From an uncultured beta proteobacterium (lineage in GTDB: Bacteria; Pseudomonadota; Gammaproteobacteria; Burkholderiales; Burkholderiaceae_C), in the NCBI GenBank assembly GCA_903909815.1, contig CAIVXG010000201.1:23170-87169 (forward strand): a stretch of 64,000 nucleotides of DNA, given 5' to 3'. The position numbers and the translations under genes are program-made. Positions within the stretch are counted from its first letter, which is position 1. Every line of letters begins with the position of its first letter. Positions 1 through 7,650 of this stretch are shown here, one piece after another. Under the pieces are notes generated by a model. It ran no database searches and was not told the origin of the DNA. It saw nothing but the letters and a program-made list of their open reading frames with translations.

Positions 1-160
1 TGCTGAATTCATTGCTGGGCAAGACGACGGTGTTGTACAGCGTAACTCCCCCATCCTTCCTGCAAAACTCCTCCATCTGCCGATCCAAAGTCCAGCGCTC
101 GCACCCAGCAATGATGAGCAATGAGATAGCAGTCAATGGGATAGCGACTACGCGGCGCAT
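1..160 (-). CDS. Small lipoprotein, 3' end cut by window edge
   Basis: The minus strand from 160 gives a short signal sequence ending in a lipobox-like LLIIAGC about residues 14-20, then a hydrophilic stretch beginning ERWTLDRQMEEF and containing CRKDGGVTLY. The start is supported by an AGGAG Shine-Dalgarno about 8 bases upstream (161-175, reverse complement). It overlaps the end of the RTX-motif gene by 13 bases, so the two are probably translated together. The cysteine after the hydrophobic segment predicts lipidation and attachment to the outer or inner membrane. The KDGGV-x-Y segment resembles small uncharacterised betaproteobacterial lipoproteins; I do not know a function. Only 53 codons are visible and the C-terminus lies outside the window. 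Confidence 0.6.
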   Translation of the reverse strand, partial: MRRVVAIPLTAISLLIIAGCERWTLDRQMEEFCRKDGGVTLYNTVVLPSNEFS

Positions 161-471
161 GTGAGCTTCTCCTCGGTGGCGGCATTGGCCGAAAATTCGC
201 AAATATGTTCCACCCCGGCATTGCCGTAGATCGTGTCGTTTCCGTCTCCGCCATCCAGCCAATCATTCCCATGCTCCATACCGGCCAAGCTGTGGTAGTT
301 GGCTGCCAGCTCTTCTGATTCGGCGCCCGTGAGGGTGCTGCCCAAACCCGTCTCGCTGTAAATCAGGCCGCTGACGACGTCCAAGTTCGCGTTCCAGATC
401 CGCGCATAGAAGCCCGACAAGTCGGTGCAAAATATCCAGAATCGCCTCGCTGCTTCACCTTTGAAGGACAT
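148..471 (-). CDS. Small RTX-motif (calcium-binding) protein
   Basis: A 107-residue protein. Around residues 71-86 it contains GNDWLDGGDGNDTIYGNAG, which is two consecutive RTX nonapeptides (GGxGxDxUx), the calcium-binding beta-roll motif of type I secreted proteins. The N-terminal part, MSFKGEAARRFWIFC, has no Sec signal, as is usual for type I substrates. I chose the ATG at 471 because AAAGGAAAACAAGAA precedes it; a longer in-frame reading to 573 would run into the divergent antitoxin gene. RTX proteins usually have many repeats, so this one is very short: either a minimal secreted peptide or a remnant of a larger adhesin or toxin. The exporter at 2264-4492 is the obvious partner, but that link is inference. 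It ends by overlapping the lipoprotein start. Confidence 0.6.
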   Translation of the reverse strand: MSFKGEAARRFWIFCTDLSGFYARIWNANLDVVSGLIYSETGLGSTLTGAESEELAANYHSLAGMEHGNDWLDGGDGNDTIYGNAGVEHICEFSANAATEEKLTCAA

Positions 472-513
472 TTCTTGTTTTCCTTTCAAAATGTCAAATG
501 AAGGGGATTCATC

Positions 514-834
514 ATGCTTGCCGTCGTCAGCAGCAAAGGGCAATTGCCTCTGCCCAAGGAAATTCGAGCGCAACTGGGCTTGAAGGCTGGCAGTCGCCTG
601 GATTTAGGTGTGAACGAGCGGGGTTGGTTGCTGGTGCGGCCGGTAACCAACAACGCCCTGGGGCTCGCGGGTTTGTTGCGGCACCCGGGGCAGGCAGCGG
701 TGTCCATTGAAGCGATGGCCGAGGCGGGGACCGCCATCGCGGTTGAAATGGACGCTGCTCCACGCGTCAGAGCAGCGGCGGGAGAGCGCAAGTCGCCCTC
801 AAATGAAGCCAAGAAGGTCCGGAGCAAGGAATGA
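514..834 (+). CDS. AbrB/MazE-type antitoxin (VapB-like)
   Basis: A 106-residue protein whose first ~47 residues form a SpoVT/AbrB swapped-hairpin DNA-binding domain: VVSSKGQLPLPKEIRAQLGL, then a GSRLDL turn. The family acts as antitoxin and autorepressor, binding DNA through the N-terminal domain and masking the toxin with the C-terminal tail. AAGGGG lies about 9 bases before the ATG. Its stop overlaps the start of the PIN-domain ORF (ATGA at 831-834), the classical vapBC arrangement. The C-terminal half (residues 60-106) is Ala/Arg-rich and unusually long for a VapB. Because the toxin next to it looks broken, the antitoxin may now be a solitary regulator. Confidence 0.75.
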   Translation: MLAVVSSKGQLPLPKEIRAQLGLKAGSRLDLGVNERGWLLVRPVTNNALGLAGLLRHPGQAAVSIEAMAEAGTAIAVEMDAAPRVRAAAGERKSPSNEAKKVRSKE

Positions 835-1064
835 TCGGCCTGGACACCAGCACTCTGATTCGGCTGCTTGCCGCGGACGACCCGGCGCAGGCGGCAGTGC
901 GCAAAACCTACGGCGTCGAACGCGCGGTTTTGCAAAACCTGCTGGAGCAGTTGCTCGGAACGCGCACATTTCGTTTTGAAGACCGCGCCGCAGCGCTGTA
1001 TGCCAGCAGCACGGCCGATTTTTCTGATTGCCTGAATCATTTCGCGCCCAGTAACTCGTCATAG
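831..1064 (+). pseudogene. Truncated VapC-like PIN-domain toxin remnant
   Basis: Only 77 codons. The start MIGLDTSTLIRLLAADDPAQAA matches the first strand and helix of PIN RNases, including the first acidic residue (Asp5). The following text, TYGVERAVLQNLLEQLL and RTFRFEDRAAAL, matches the middle of VapC proteins, and ADFSDCL matches the conserved ADF-D segment. Intact VapC proteins have about 130 residues, so roughly 35 residues are missing after residue 24, about 10 before ADFSDCL, and the C-terminal strand with the last acidic residues is gone. The ORF reads into the 3' end of the convergent glycosyltransferase gene (28-base overlap). I infer an inactive toxin produced by internal deletions plus a 3' truncation. 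Confidence 0.7.
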
Positions 1065-2257
1065 CCCGCCAACGCCGCTTCCTGACCGAAACCCCTGGCG
1101 TCGGACTTTGCTTGCTGGCGCAGTGGCATTTGGGCCGTTGGGTTGTGCAGTACCTCAAGCACCTTCTGCGCGAGTGCATCCGGGTCAAAGAATTCGACCA
1201 GATGCGCGTTTTCACCGTGGCGCAACACTTCACACACCGGTGCCGTGTTGGACGCGATCAGCGGCACGCCACACGCCATGGCTTCGAGCAGCGACCAACT
1301 CAGCACGAACGGGTACGTCAGGTATACGTGCGCGGCCGACACCTGCAACACGCGCAGATACTGGGGTTTTGGAACTCGCCCGAGAAAATGCGTTCGCGTC
1401 GGGTCCACGCGGACTTGCGCCAACATGACCTCGCGCCAGTTTCCCGAGGCACCGTGGTCGCCTTGGGCGTTGGGGCGCTTGCCATAGCTCACGTCATCGC
1501 CGCCCACGATGAGGGCGTGGCATTGCGGATGTTTCTGCTGGATGCGCTCCAGCGCCCGCATGAAGATGTGAAAGCCCCGGTAGGGCTCCAGGTTGCGCGC
1601 CACAAAAGTGACGTTGGGGTCCCCGGCCTTGAGGGTTATGCCATTGTTGGTGGTGAAGGTGGCCATGGGGTCGGGCGCGAGCCCGTGCGGGTCGATTCCC
1701 TCATGCTGCACCGCGATTTTTGACAGGAAAATTTCAGGATGCTGACGGCGCTGCCACTGGGTGGCGGTGACCGCTGCGTCGCACTGCGTGAGGTTGAGCG
1801 CGTGCAAGGCGTTCCAGGTGCGGATGCGCGCGCGGTCGTCAAAGCTGATCGGAAACTCGGTGTCGAACCCGACATCGGCGCCGTCGGCGCTGTAATACCA
1901 CTCGCACAGGTGGATGAGCCTGGCGTCGGGGTACACATCCTTGGCGTACAAGGTTTCGCCCCAGCCGGGATGCGCCAGGATCACATCGGGCGTGAAGCCG
2001 CTGTGCCGCTGTTTGAGCATGGCGCGCGCCGTGGCCTGGCCATGCAAAGTGGCCGCTTCCATTTGCCGCAAGTAGGGGTGCTGCTTGGGATGAGGTGGAC
2101 GCGTCAGGCTATAGCGTTGCAGTCCATCAAAGCCACTCAATCCGGGGGCACTTTCACGACCCAAGGCACGCACGTCCCAGCCGGGTCGCTGCATCCAAGT
2201 GCGCACCAGTTGACCAAATTGGCCTGGGAAGTTTTGGTGCACGACGAGGACACGCAT
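1037..2257 (-). CDS. Glycosyltransferase family 4 protein
   Basis: A 406-residue GT-B glycosyltransferase. The N-terminal domain starts MRVLVVHQNFPGQFGQL, typical of the Glyco_trans_4 (PF12000-like) group. The C-terminal nucleotide-sugar domain has VTFVARNLEPYRGFHIF and the acceptor-loop signature SWSLLEAMACGVPLIAS near residue 320. No membrane segment or signal is seen, so it acts in the cytoplasm. It begins 7 bases after the stop of the ABC exporter, so the two form an operon. Glycosyltransferases of this group are often next to type I exporters of large surface proteins, so it may glycosylate an exported substrate or make a surface glycan. The substrate is unknown. Confidence 0.85.
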   Translation of the reverse strand: MRVLVVHQNFPGQFGQLVRTWMQRPGWDVRALGRESAPGLSGFDGLQRYSLTRPPHPKQHPYLRQMEAATLHGQATARAMLKQRHSGFTPDVILAHPGWGETLYAKDVYPDARLIHLCEWYYSADGADVGFDTEFPISFDDRARIRTWNALHALNLTQCDAAVTATQWQRRQHPEIFLSKIAVQHEGIDPHGLAPDPMATFTTNNGITLKAGDPNVTFVARNLEPYRGFHIFMRALERIQQKHPQCHALIVGGDDVSYGKRPNAQGDHGASGNWREVMLAQVRVDPTRTHFLGRVPKPQYLRVLQVSAAHVYLTYPFVLSWSLLEAMACGVPLIASNTAPVCEVLRHGENAHLVEFFDPDALAQKVLEVLHNPTAQMPLRQQAKSDARGFGQEAALAGYDELLGAK

Positions 2258-2263
2258 GGCGCT

Positions 2264-4492
2264 TCAAGTCCGTTCTTCCGCCGCTGCGTGGGACGGTGCA
2301 CGCTCCGTCACCACCTGCCGTTGCTTGGAGCCGTCCCTGCTCAAATGCACCACCTCGTCCACACACAGCGATTTGGGCAGGGCGTGGCTGATGAACAGCA
2401 TCGTCACCTTGCCCCTGAGCGCGTTAATGGTCTTGGCAAAGTGCTCTGCCGTTTCGGTGTCCAACGCGCTGGTGGCTTCGTCAAAAATCAACACCTTGGG
2501 CCGTTTGAGCAAGGCGCGCGCGATCGCCAGGCGCTGCTTTTGCCCGCCCGAGAGTCCGGCGCCGCGCTCGCCGATAGGGGTTTGATAGCCCTGCGGCAGG
2601 GCCTCGATGGTGGCGTGGATTTCGGCCATCGCGCAGGACTGAACGATTTGTTCGAAGCTGGCGTGCGGGTTGGCCAGCAACAGGTTGTCGTAGACGGTAC
2701 CGCTGAACAGCGTGGTCTCCTGCGGCACCACGCCAAAATTGGCCCGCAACTCGTTCGCACTAAGGTGCCGGATGTCGATGCCGTCGAGTTTGATTTGCCC
2801 GTGCGTGGGAGCGTAAAAGCCCAGCAGCAGTTTGGCCAGCGTGCTCTTTCCCGAGCCGCTGGGCCCCATCAACGCAATGGCCTTGCCAGGAGCTAGAGCG
2901 ATGGACAGGTCCTGGTACAGATAGGGCAGATCGTCGGCGTAGCGAAACGCCAGTCCTTCGACCTCGATGTGGCCAGCGCCGACACTGCGCCGATTCGGGG
3001 TGATGCTGTAGGGTTCGGCGGGCGCGTTCATCACATCGCCCAGACGCTGCACGGCCAGGCTGGCCTGCTGGAACTGTTGCCACAGACTCACCATGCGCAG
3101 CAGCGGCTGGCTGAGTTTGGCAGCAAACATCTGAAACGCCACCAGCATGCCGATGGTGAAGACGCTCGCCGCACCGCTGCTGTCAGTGGCGGGGTGCATC
3201 ACGATCCAGGCACCCACCAGCAGGATCGAGAGCGTCATGGCCTGCTCCAGTGTGGAGGCAATGACGTTGTAGGTGTTGCCGATCTGTTTGGTCTTGAAGC
3301 CAGAGTACAGGTAGCTGGCCAGGTAGCCCGAGTACTTGGCCAGGAGCTGGGGCTCGAACTGCAGGCATTTGACAGTTTCAAAGCCTGCGATGTATTCGGT
3401 CAGGAAGGCCTGGTTGCGCGCGCCCAGTAGGAACTGCTCGTTCAGCCGCGTCTGGAACACCGGCGCCATCAGCGCCGACAGCAGCGTGATGAGGGCCAGC
3501 ACGGCCAGCGCAATCAGCGTGAGCGTGACCGAGTAATAAAACATGATGGCCACGGCCACCAGCAAGAACGGGATGTCCAGGAGCAGCGTGACTGTGGCCG
3601 AGCTGACGAATTCGCGGATCGTTTCCACGCCGTGCAGCCGTGCCGCGACCACGCCTGTCGGGCGGTTTTGAAAGTAGCGTGGCGGCAGCTTGAACAAATG
3701 CTCGAACACGGTAGCTGCCAGCACCGCGTCCACGCGATTCCCGGTGTGAAGCACCAGGTATTGGCGTACCCATGTGAGCGTGGCTGTAGCCAGCATGAAG
3801 ATGCCCATGCCGATGGCCACGGCGATCAAGGTGCTGTCGGTGCGGTGCACAACCACCTTGTCAATGATGGCCTGCGTGAACAGCGGCAGGCCCAACGCCA
3901 GCAGTTGCAGCACCAAGCTGGCCCAGAGCACGTCGCGCCAGACCGCTTTGTGCTTGAGCAGCTCGGGCACGAACCAGGCAAAGCCGAAATGGCGTGCGGT
4001 GCCAACCGCGCTGGAAGCGGCGGCATCGGGGTCGGTGACGGCTTCGGGCTGGGCTTGCAACAGCAGGGTCTGGCCGCTGTAGCGTTGGCCAAAGACGCTC
4101 AAGGCTTCTGTAAAAGGTGTGTTGGTGCCAGCGGGGATGCAGGTGATGTCTTCGGTGGTGGCATTGACCAAAAGACGCAGGGTGAACGCCGGAGAGGCAA
4201 ACCGGTCGGGCGCGTCGCTGAACTCCGGGTGAGCGTCATTCAAGGAACTCGGTGCCGCCCCCTGCAGCAGCACAAACGCCGGTGCGCGAAGAACCCTGAA
4301 TTGACCCAGAGGCGTGGCATCCAGGCGGGCCTGAAAGCCCAAAGCCCGGGCTGCTGCAATCAAGGTGCTGCGGTCGTAAGGTGGCGCGAGCTGCTTGAGT
4401 AACAAGCCCGCGTCAAAGGGCTTGCCATGCAGTGCACAGGCTGAGCCCATCGCCCAGGCCAAGTCTCGTGCACTGATCTCACCCCACGACAT
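2264..4492 (-). CDS. Type I secretion ABC exporter (HlyB/LapB-like)
   Basis: A 742-residue fused permease-ATPase. Residues 1-150 form a C39-like domain without the catalytic Cys-His arrangement, as in HlyB-type exporters that dock unprocessed RTX substrates. Transmembrane helices lie around residues 185-450. The ATPase has Walker A GPSGSGKST, signature LSGGQKQR, Walker B VLIFDEATSALD and an H-loop ISHA. It would export a protein through a membrane-fusion protein and a TolC-like channel, but neither partner is in the window. GGGGGGAG precedes the ATG. The glycosyltransferase follows in the same operon. The small RTX-motif protein at 148-471 is the nearest candidate substrate; a giant adhesin elsewhere is equally possible. 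Confidence 0.9.
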   Translation of the reverse strand: MSWGEISARDLAWAMGSACALHGKPFDAGLLLKQLAPPYDRSTLIAAARALGFQARLDATPLGQFRVLRAPAFVLLQGAAPSSLNDAHPEFSDAPDRFASPAFTLRLLVNATTEDITCIPAGTNTPFTEALSVFGQRYSGQTLLLQAQPEAVTDPDAAASSAVGTARHFGFAWFVPELLKHKAVWRDVLWASLVLQLLALGLPLFTQAIIDKVVVHRTDSTLIAVAIGMGIFMLATATLTWVRQYLVLHTGNRVDAVLAATVFEHLFKLPPRYFQNRPTGVVAARLHGVETIREFVSSATVTLLLDIPFLLVAVAIMFYYSVTLTLIALAVLALITLLSALMAPVFQTRLNEQFLLGARNQAFLTEYIAGFETVKCLQFEPQLLAKYSGYLASYLYSGFKTKQIGNTYNVIASTLEQAMTLSILLVGAWIVMHPATDSSGAASVFTIGMLVAFQMFAAKLSQPLLRMVSLWQQFQQASLAVQRLGDVMNAPAEPYSITPNRRSVGAGHIEVEGLAFRYADDLPYLYQDLSIALAPGKAIALMGPSGSGKSTLAKLLLGFYAPTHGQIKLDGIDIRHLSANELRANFGVVPQETTLFSGTVYDNLLLANPHASFEQIVQSCAMAEIHATIEALPQGYQTPIGERGAGLSGGQKQRLAIARALLKRPKVLIFDEATSALDTETAEHFAKTINALRGKVTMLFISHALPKSLCVDEVVHLSRDGSKQRQVVTERAPSHAAAEERT

Positions 4493-4524
4493 GCTCCCCC
4501 CTCAGATCTCATAGATGTGTAAGT

Positions 4525-4543
4525 TGTATTTAAAAAGAATACA
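4525..4543. promoter_or_regulatory. Inverted repeat upstream of ABC exporter
   Basis: TGTATT and AATACA are separated by seven A/T-rich bases, 33-51 bases before the exporter ATG. The position fits an operator or promoter element, but no regulator is identified. Weak evidence. Confidence 0.25.
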
Positions 4544-4610
4544 TCTTGAAACACACCGAAACATTAGGGATAACCCTTTGATCCGGGGAGGCGAGTTCCC
4601 AGCAGGAAGC

Positions 4611-4648
4611 AAAAAAGCCCCGACTCGCCATAGAAAGCGAGTCGGGGC
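4611..4648 (-). terminator. Rho-independent terminator of aceA
   Basis: A perfect 12-base stem (GCCCCGACTCGC with its complement, 4617-4628 and 4637-4648) with an 8-base loop. On the minus strand it is followed by six T residues (4611-4616 read in reverse). It lies 54 bases beyond the aceA stop in the direction of transcription, so it ends aceA and separates it from the exporter operon. Confidence 0.9.
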
Positions 4649-4701
4649 CAAGGGACCAAGATCAGCCCGCCGACCAGGTCGGCTGCCTTAAGCGGTGCAG
4701 C

Positions 4702-6018
4702 CTAGTGGAACTGCTCTTCTTCGGTGGAACCTGTGAGCGCCGTCACGTTGGACTTTCCGCCCTGGATCGCAGTGGTGACGTCGTCGAAGTAACCCGTGCC
4801 CACTTCCTGCTGGTGCGACACGAAGGTGTAGCCACGCTCGCGCGCTTCGAATTCGGGCTGCTGCAGTTTCTCCACGTATGCGGTCATGCCGCGCTTGGCG
4901 TAGTCTTGCGCCAGGTCGAACATGTGGAACCACATCGAGTGGATGCCGGCCAGCGTGATGAACTGGTACTTGTATCCCATGGCGCCGAGCTCGCGCTGGA
5001 ACTTGGCGATGGTCGCGTCGTCCAGATTCTTCTTCCAGTTGAAGGAAGGCGAGCAGTTGTAGGCCAGCATCTTGCCGGGGTGCACCTTGTGCACGGCGTC
5101 GGCAAACTTCTTGGCGAATTCCAGATCGGGCGTGCCGGTTTCGCACCACACCAGATCGGCGTAGTCGGCGTAGGCCACGGCGCGGGCCACGGCCTGGTCC
5201 ATGCCCTTGCGCGTCTTGTAAAAGCCTTCGGCCGTGCGCTCTCCGGTGAGGAAGGGTTTATCGCGTTCATCGTAGTCGCTGGTCAGAAGGTCGGCGGCTT
5301 CGGCGTCAGTGCGGGCGATCACGATCGTGGGCACGCCGCAAACGTCGGCGGCCATGCGCGCAGCGATGAGCTTTTGGCAACCTTCGTTCGTGGGCACCAG
5401 CACCTTGCCGCCCATGTGGCCGCACTTCTTCACCGAGGCCAGCTGGTCTTCCCAGTGCACCGCAGCCGCACCCGACTTGATCATGTTCTTCATCAGCTCA
5501 AACGCGTTGAGCACGCCGCCAAAACCGGCTTCAGCGTCAGCCACGATGGGCACGAAGTTGTCGATGTAGCCTGCGTCGCCCACGTCGATGCCCTTGCTGT
5601 GCTGGATCTCGTCGGCACGGCGGAAGGTGTTGTTGATGCGCTCCACCACCTGGGGCACGGAGTCAACGGCGTACAGCGATTGATCGGGGTACATCGAGGC
5701 CGAGGTGTTGGCGTCGGCCGCCACTTGCCAGCCCGACAGGTAGATGGCCTTGATGCCGGCCTTGACCTGCTGCATCGCCTGGCCGCCGGTGAGCGCGCCC
5801 ATGGTGGCCACGTAGGGCTCGGTGGCAAGCAGGTCCCACAGTTTCTCGGCGCCGCGACGTGCCAGCGTGTGCTCGATCGGGAACGAGCCGCGCAGACGCA
5901 CCACGTCGGCAGCGGTGTAGCCGCGCTTGATGCCCTTCCAGCGGGGGTTCGTGGCCCAGTCTTTTTCCAGTGCAGCGATTTGTTGCGCGCGGCTCAGTTG
6001 TTCAGTGAAGTTTGGCAT
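4702..6018 (-). CDS. aceA: Isocitrate lyase
   Basis: Cleaves isocitrate to glyoxylate and succinate, the entry step of the glyoxylate bypass used on acetate, fatty acids and other C2-yielding substrates; cytoplasmic, Mg-dependent. The 438-residue length is that of bacterial ICL. The catalytic loop KKCGH is at residues 197-201 with Cys199 as the acid/base. Other family signatures are [10 protein letters not shown] (about 93) and the metal-binding [10 protein letters not shown] (about 159). GGAG stands 9 bases before the ATG. It has its own promoter region (6019-6266) and its own terminator, so it is monocistronic. Malate synthase is not in the window. Two near-palindromes upstream suggest control by a dimeric repressor. 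Confidence 0.97.
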   Translation of the reverse strand: MPNFTEQLSRAQQIAALEKDWATNPRWKGIKRGYTAADVVRLRGSFPIEHTLARRGAEKLWDLLATEPYVATMGALTGGQAMQQVKAGIKAIYLSGWQVAADANTSASMYPDQSLYAVDSVPQVVERINNTFRRADEIQHSKGIDVGDAGYIDNFVPIVADAEAGFGGVLNAFELMKNMIKSGAAAVHWEDQLASVKKCGHMGGKVLVPTNEGCQKLIAARMAADVCGVPTIVIARTDAEAADLLTSDYDERDKPFLTGERTAEGFYKTRKGMDQAVARAVAYADYADLVWCETGTPDLEFAKKFADAVHKVHPGKMLAYNCSPSFNWKKNLDDATIAKFQRELGAMGYKYQFITLAGIHSMWFHMFDLAQDYAKRGMTAYVEKLQQPEFEARERGYTFVSHQQEVGTGYFDDVTTAIQGGKSNVTALTGSTEEEQFH

Positions 6019-6084
6019 GGAGTCACTCCGTACGTTGATTGAAAAATTCGCATCAGAAAGCGATGACGATGGGGTAATTCTATG

Positions 6085-6125
6085 TCTTCTATAAGACTTG
6101 TGAAAATCTTATGTCTTATACAAGA
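6085..6125. promoter_or_regulatory. Paired operator-like palindromes upstream of aceA
   Basis: Two related 12-base imperfect palindromes, TCTTCTATAAGA (6085-6096) and TCTTATACAAGA (6114-6125), are both one change away from TCTTATATAAGA. Their centres are 29 bases apart. They lie 67-107 bases before the aceA start in an AT-rich stretch and probably overlap its promoter. The symmetry fits a GntR-like dimer, but the regulator is not identified. Confidence 0.5.
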
Positions 6126-6194
6126 GATAAATTTAACCGTTATTTATCAATGACTTACGAACATGATACCTCTATGTGAAATTCAATTTCCTGT

Positions 6195-6238
6195 ATTGAG
6201 AAATTTTCTTGCAGTGCAGCATTTCAATTTTTCTCAAT
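6195..6238. promoter_or_regulatory. 9-base inverted repeat in aceA upstream region
   Basis: ATTGAGAAA (6195-6203) and TTTCTCAAT (6230-6238) form a perfect 9-base inverted repeat with a 26-base spacer, inside the AT-rich gap between the glnT-like stop and aceA. It could be a pair of protein-binding half sites or a hairpin. Function unknown. Confidence 0.35.
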
Positions 6239-6249
6239 GTGAAACAAAG

Positions 6250-6266
6250 ATTTCGTAAGACGAAAT
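6250..6266 (-). terminator. Weak hairpin after the glnT-like gene
   Basis: ATTTCGT and ACGAAAT pair around a 3-base loop, directly after the stop codon at 6267-6269. There is no long U-tract, so termination here would be weak at best. Confidence 0.3.
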
Positions 6267-7598
6267 TCAAAATGCAAGCGCGTAGCGCTGCAGTTCCCAG
6301 TCGCTCACCTGGGTGGCGTAGGCGTCCCACTCGGCGCTCTTGATGTGCACAAACTCGTCGCAAAACGCCGTGCCCACCCGTTCGCGCAGCACGCTGTCGG
6401 CTTGCAGCGCGTCCAGCGCCGAGCGCAAGTCGCGCGGCATTTGCGCCGGCATGGCGCCGCCCGCTGCGCGGTGCTCATACAGATCGACGTCGCAGGCCAC
6501 GGGTGCGGCCAGTGCTTCGTCGACGCCATGCAGGCCCGCAGCCAGCGTGCTGGCAATGGCCGCATAAACGTTGCAGGAGGGGTCTGGCAGGCGCCACTCG
6601 ATGCGCTCGGCCACGGCGCGGACCAGGCAGGTGCGGTTGTTGAACCCTAAGGACTTCCACACCGGCGACCAGGTCGTGCCCGAGATACTGCTACTGGCGG
6701 CCAGGCGCTTGTAGCTGTTGACGGTGGGTGCGCACAGGGCGCTCAAGGCGTCGGCGTGCTGCAACAAGCCTGCGGCAAAGGCGTAGCCCTGCGGGCTGAG
6801 TCCGAGCGGATCTGTGGCCTGCGCAAAAACCGGCTTGCCACGGGCGTCGGTGATGCTCAAATGAAAATGCAGGCCGCTGCCGGGCGCGTGCGCCAGCGGC
6901 TTGGGCATACAGCTGAAGTGCTGTCCGTGCCTTTGCGCCACTGCGTGCGCCGCGAGCTTGAACAGCATAAAGCGGTCGGCCGCAGCCAGCGCTTCGTCAA
7001 AACGGTAATTGATCTCGTACTGGCCGTTGGCGTCCTCGTGGTCGATCTGCTGCAAATCGAAACCCAAGGCCTCCAGCGTCACGCGCATCTCGTCCAGGAA
7101 GGCCTGATTGCGGATGATGGACTTGAGGTCGTAAGACGGCTTGTCCAGGTTATCGGCTCCGTCGCCCACGCTCCAGCGCCCTTGCGCGTCCTGGCGCAGC
7201 AGAAAGAACTCGGGCTCGATTCCCACCCAGAGCTTCCAGCCGCGTGCACTCAGTTGGTCCACCTGGCGCCGCAGCAACTGGCGCGAGCAGGTCTCCAGCG
7301 GGGCGCCGCCAGCAAAGCCGTCGCACACCGCGTGCGCCACACCGGGCATGAAGGGCAAGGGACGCAGACTATCCAGTTGCACGCGGCCGTAGTACTCGCT
7401 GCGTGCGCCATGGCGCGGCAGTCCCGTGCCCCAGATGCTGGGCCCGGAAAATCCGGCGCCCACCTCGACCCAGTCCTTGAGGCTGCGCAGCGGCACGAGC
7501 TTGCCCTTGGCCACACCGTGAATGTCGCAAAACTGCGTCAGCACCGAGTGGATGCCCTGGTCGCTCAGGCGCTCGATGCTGGATTGAATCGTGGTCAT
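6267..7598 (-). CDS. Glutamine-synthetase-like ligase, GlnT/GmaS type
   Basis: A 443-residue cytoplasmic ligase of the glutamine synthetase fold, which joins glutamate to ammonia or an amine with ATP. The segments FCDIHGVAKGKLVP, GAGFSGPSIWG, GIEPEFFLL, DHEDANGQYEINY, GSGLHFHLS and the substrate-loop NNRTCLVR are present and match the type III GlnT / gamma-glutamylmethylamide synthetase branch better than PuuA. The metal-binding Glu residues of EPEFFL and GQYEIN are retained. It is the last gene of the polyamine island and is separated from gabT by 52 bases. I infer that it glutamylates an amine related to polyamine breakdown; gamma-glutamylmethylamide or plain glutamine synthesis are alternatives. 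Confidence 0.8.
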   Translation of the reverse strand: MTTIQSSIERLSDQGIHSVLTQFCDIHGVAKGKLVPLRSLKDWVEVGAGFSGPSIWGTGLPRHGARSEYYGRVQLDSLRPLPFMPGVAHAVCDGFAGGAPLETCSRQLLRRQVDQLSARGWKLWVGIEPEFFLLRQDAQGRWSVGDGADNLDKPSYDLKSIIRNQAFLDEMRVTLEALGFDLQQIDHEDANGQYEINYRFDEALAAADRFMLFKLAAHAVAQRHGQHFSCMPKPLAHAPGSGLHFHLSITDARGKPVFAQATDPLGLSPQGYAFAAGLLQHADALSALCAPTVNSYKRLAASSSISGTTWSPVWKSLGFNNRTCLVRAVAERIEWRLPDPSCNVYAAIASTLAAGLHGVDEALAAPVACDVDLYEHRAAGGAMPAQMPRDLRSALDALQADSVLRERVGTAFCDEFVHIKSAEWDAYATQVSDWELQRYALAF

Positions 7599-7650
7599 GC
7601 TGCTTGTCCATTTGTTTGATGCATCATTGCGAGCGTGATCTGTGTTCCCG

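Noticed and set aside
2264..4492. A catalytic C39 bacteriocin-processing peptidase in the exporter
   Set aside because: There is a cysteine at residue 19 of the exporter, but it is not followed by the peptidase motif and no matching catalytic His-Asp pair is seen. The domain is better read as C39-like and non-cleaving.
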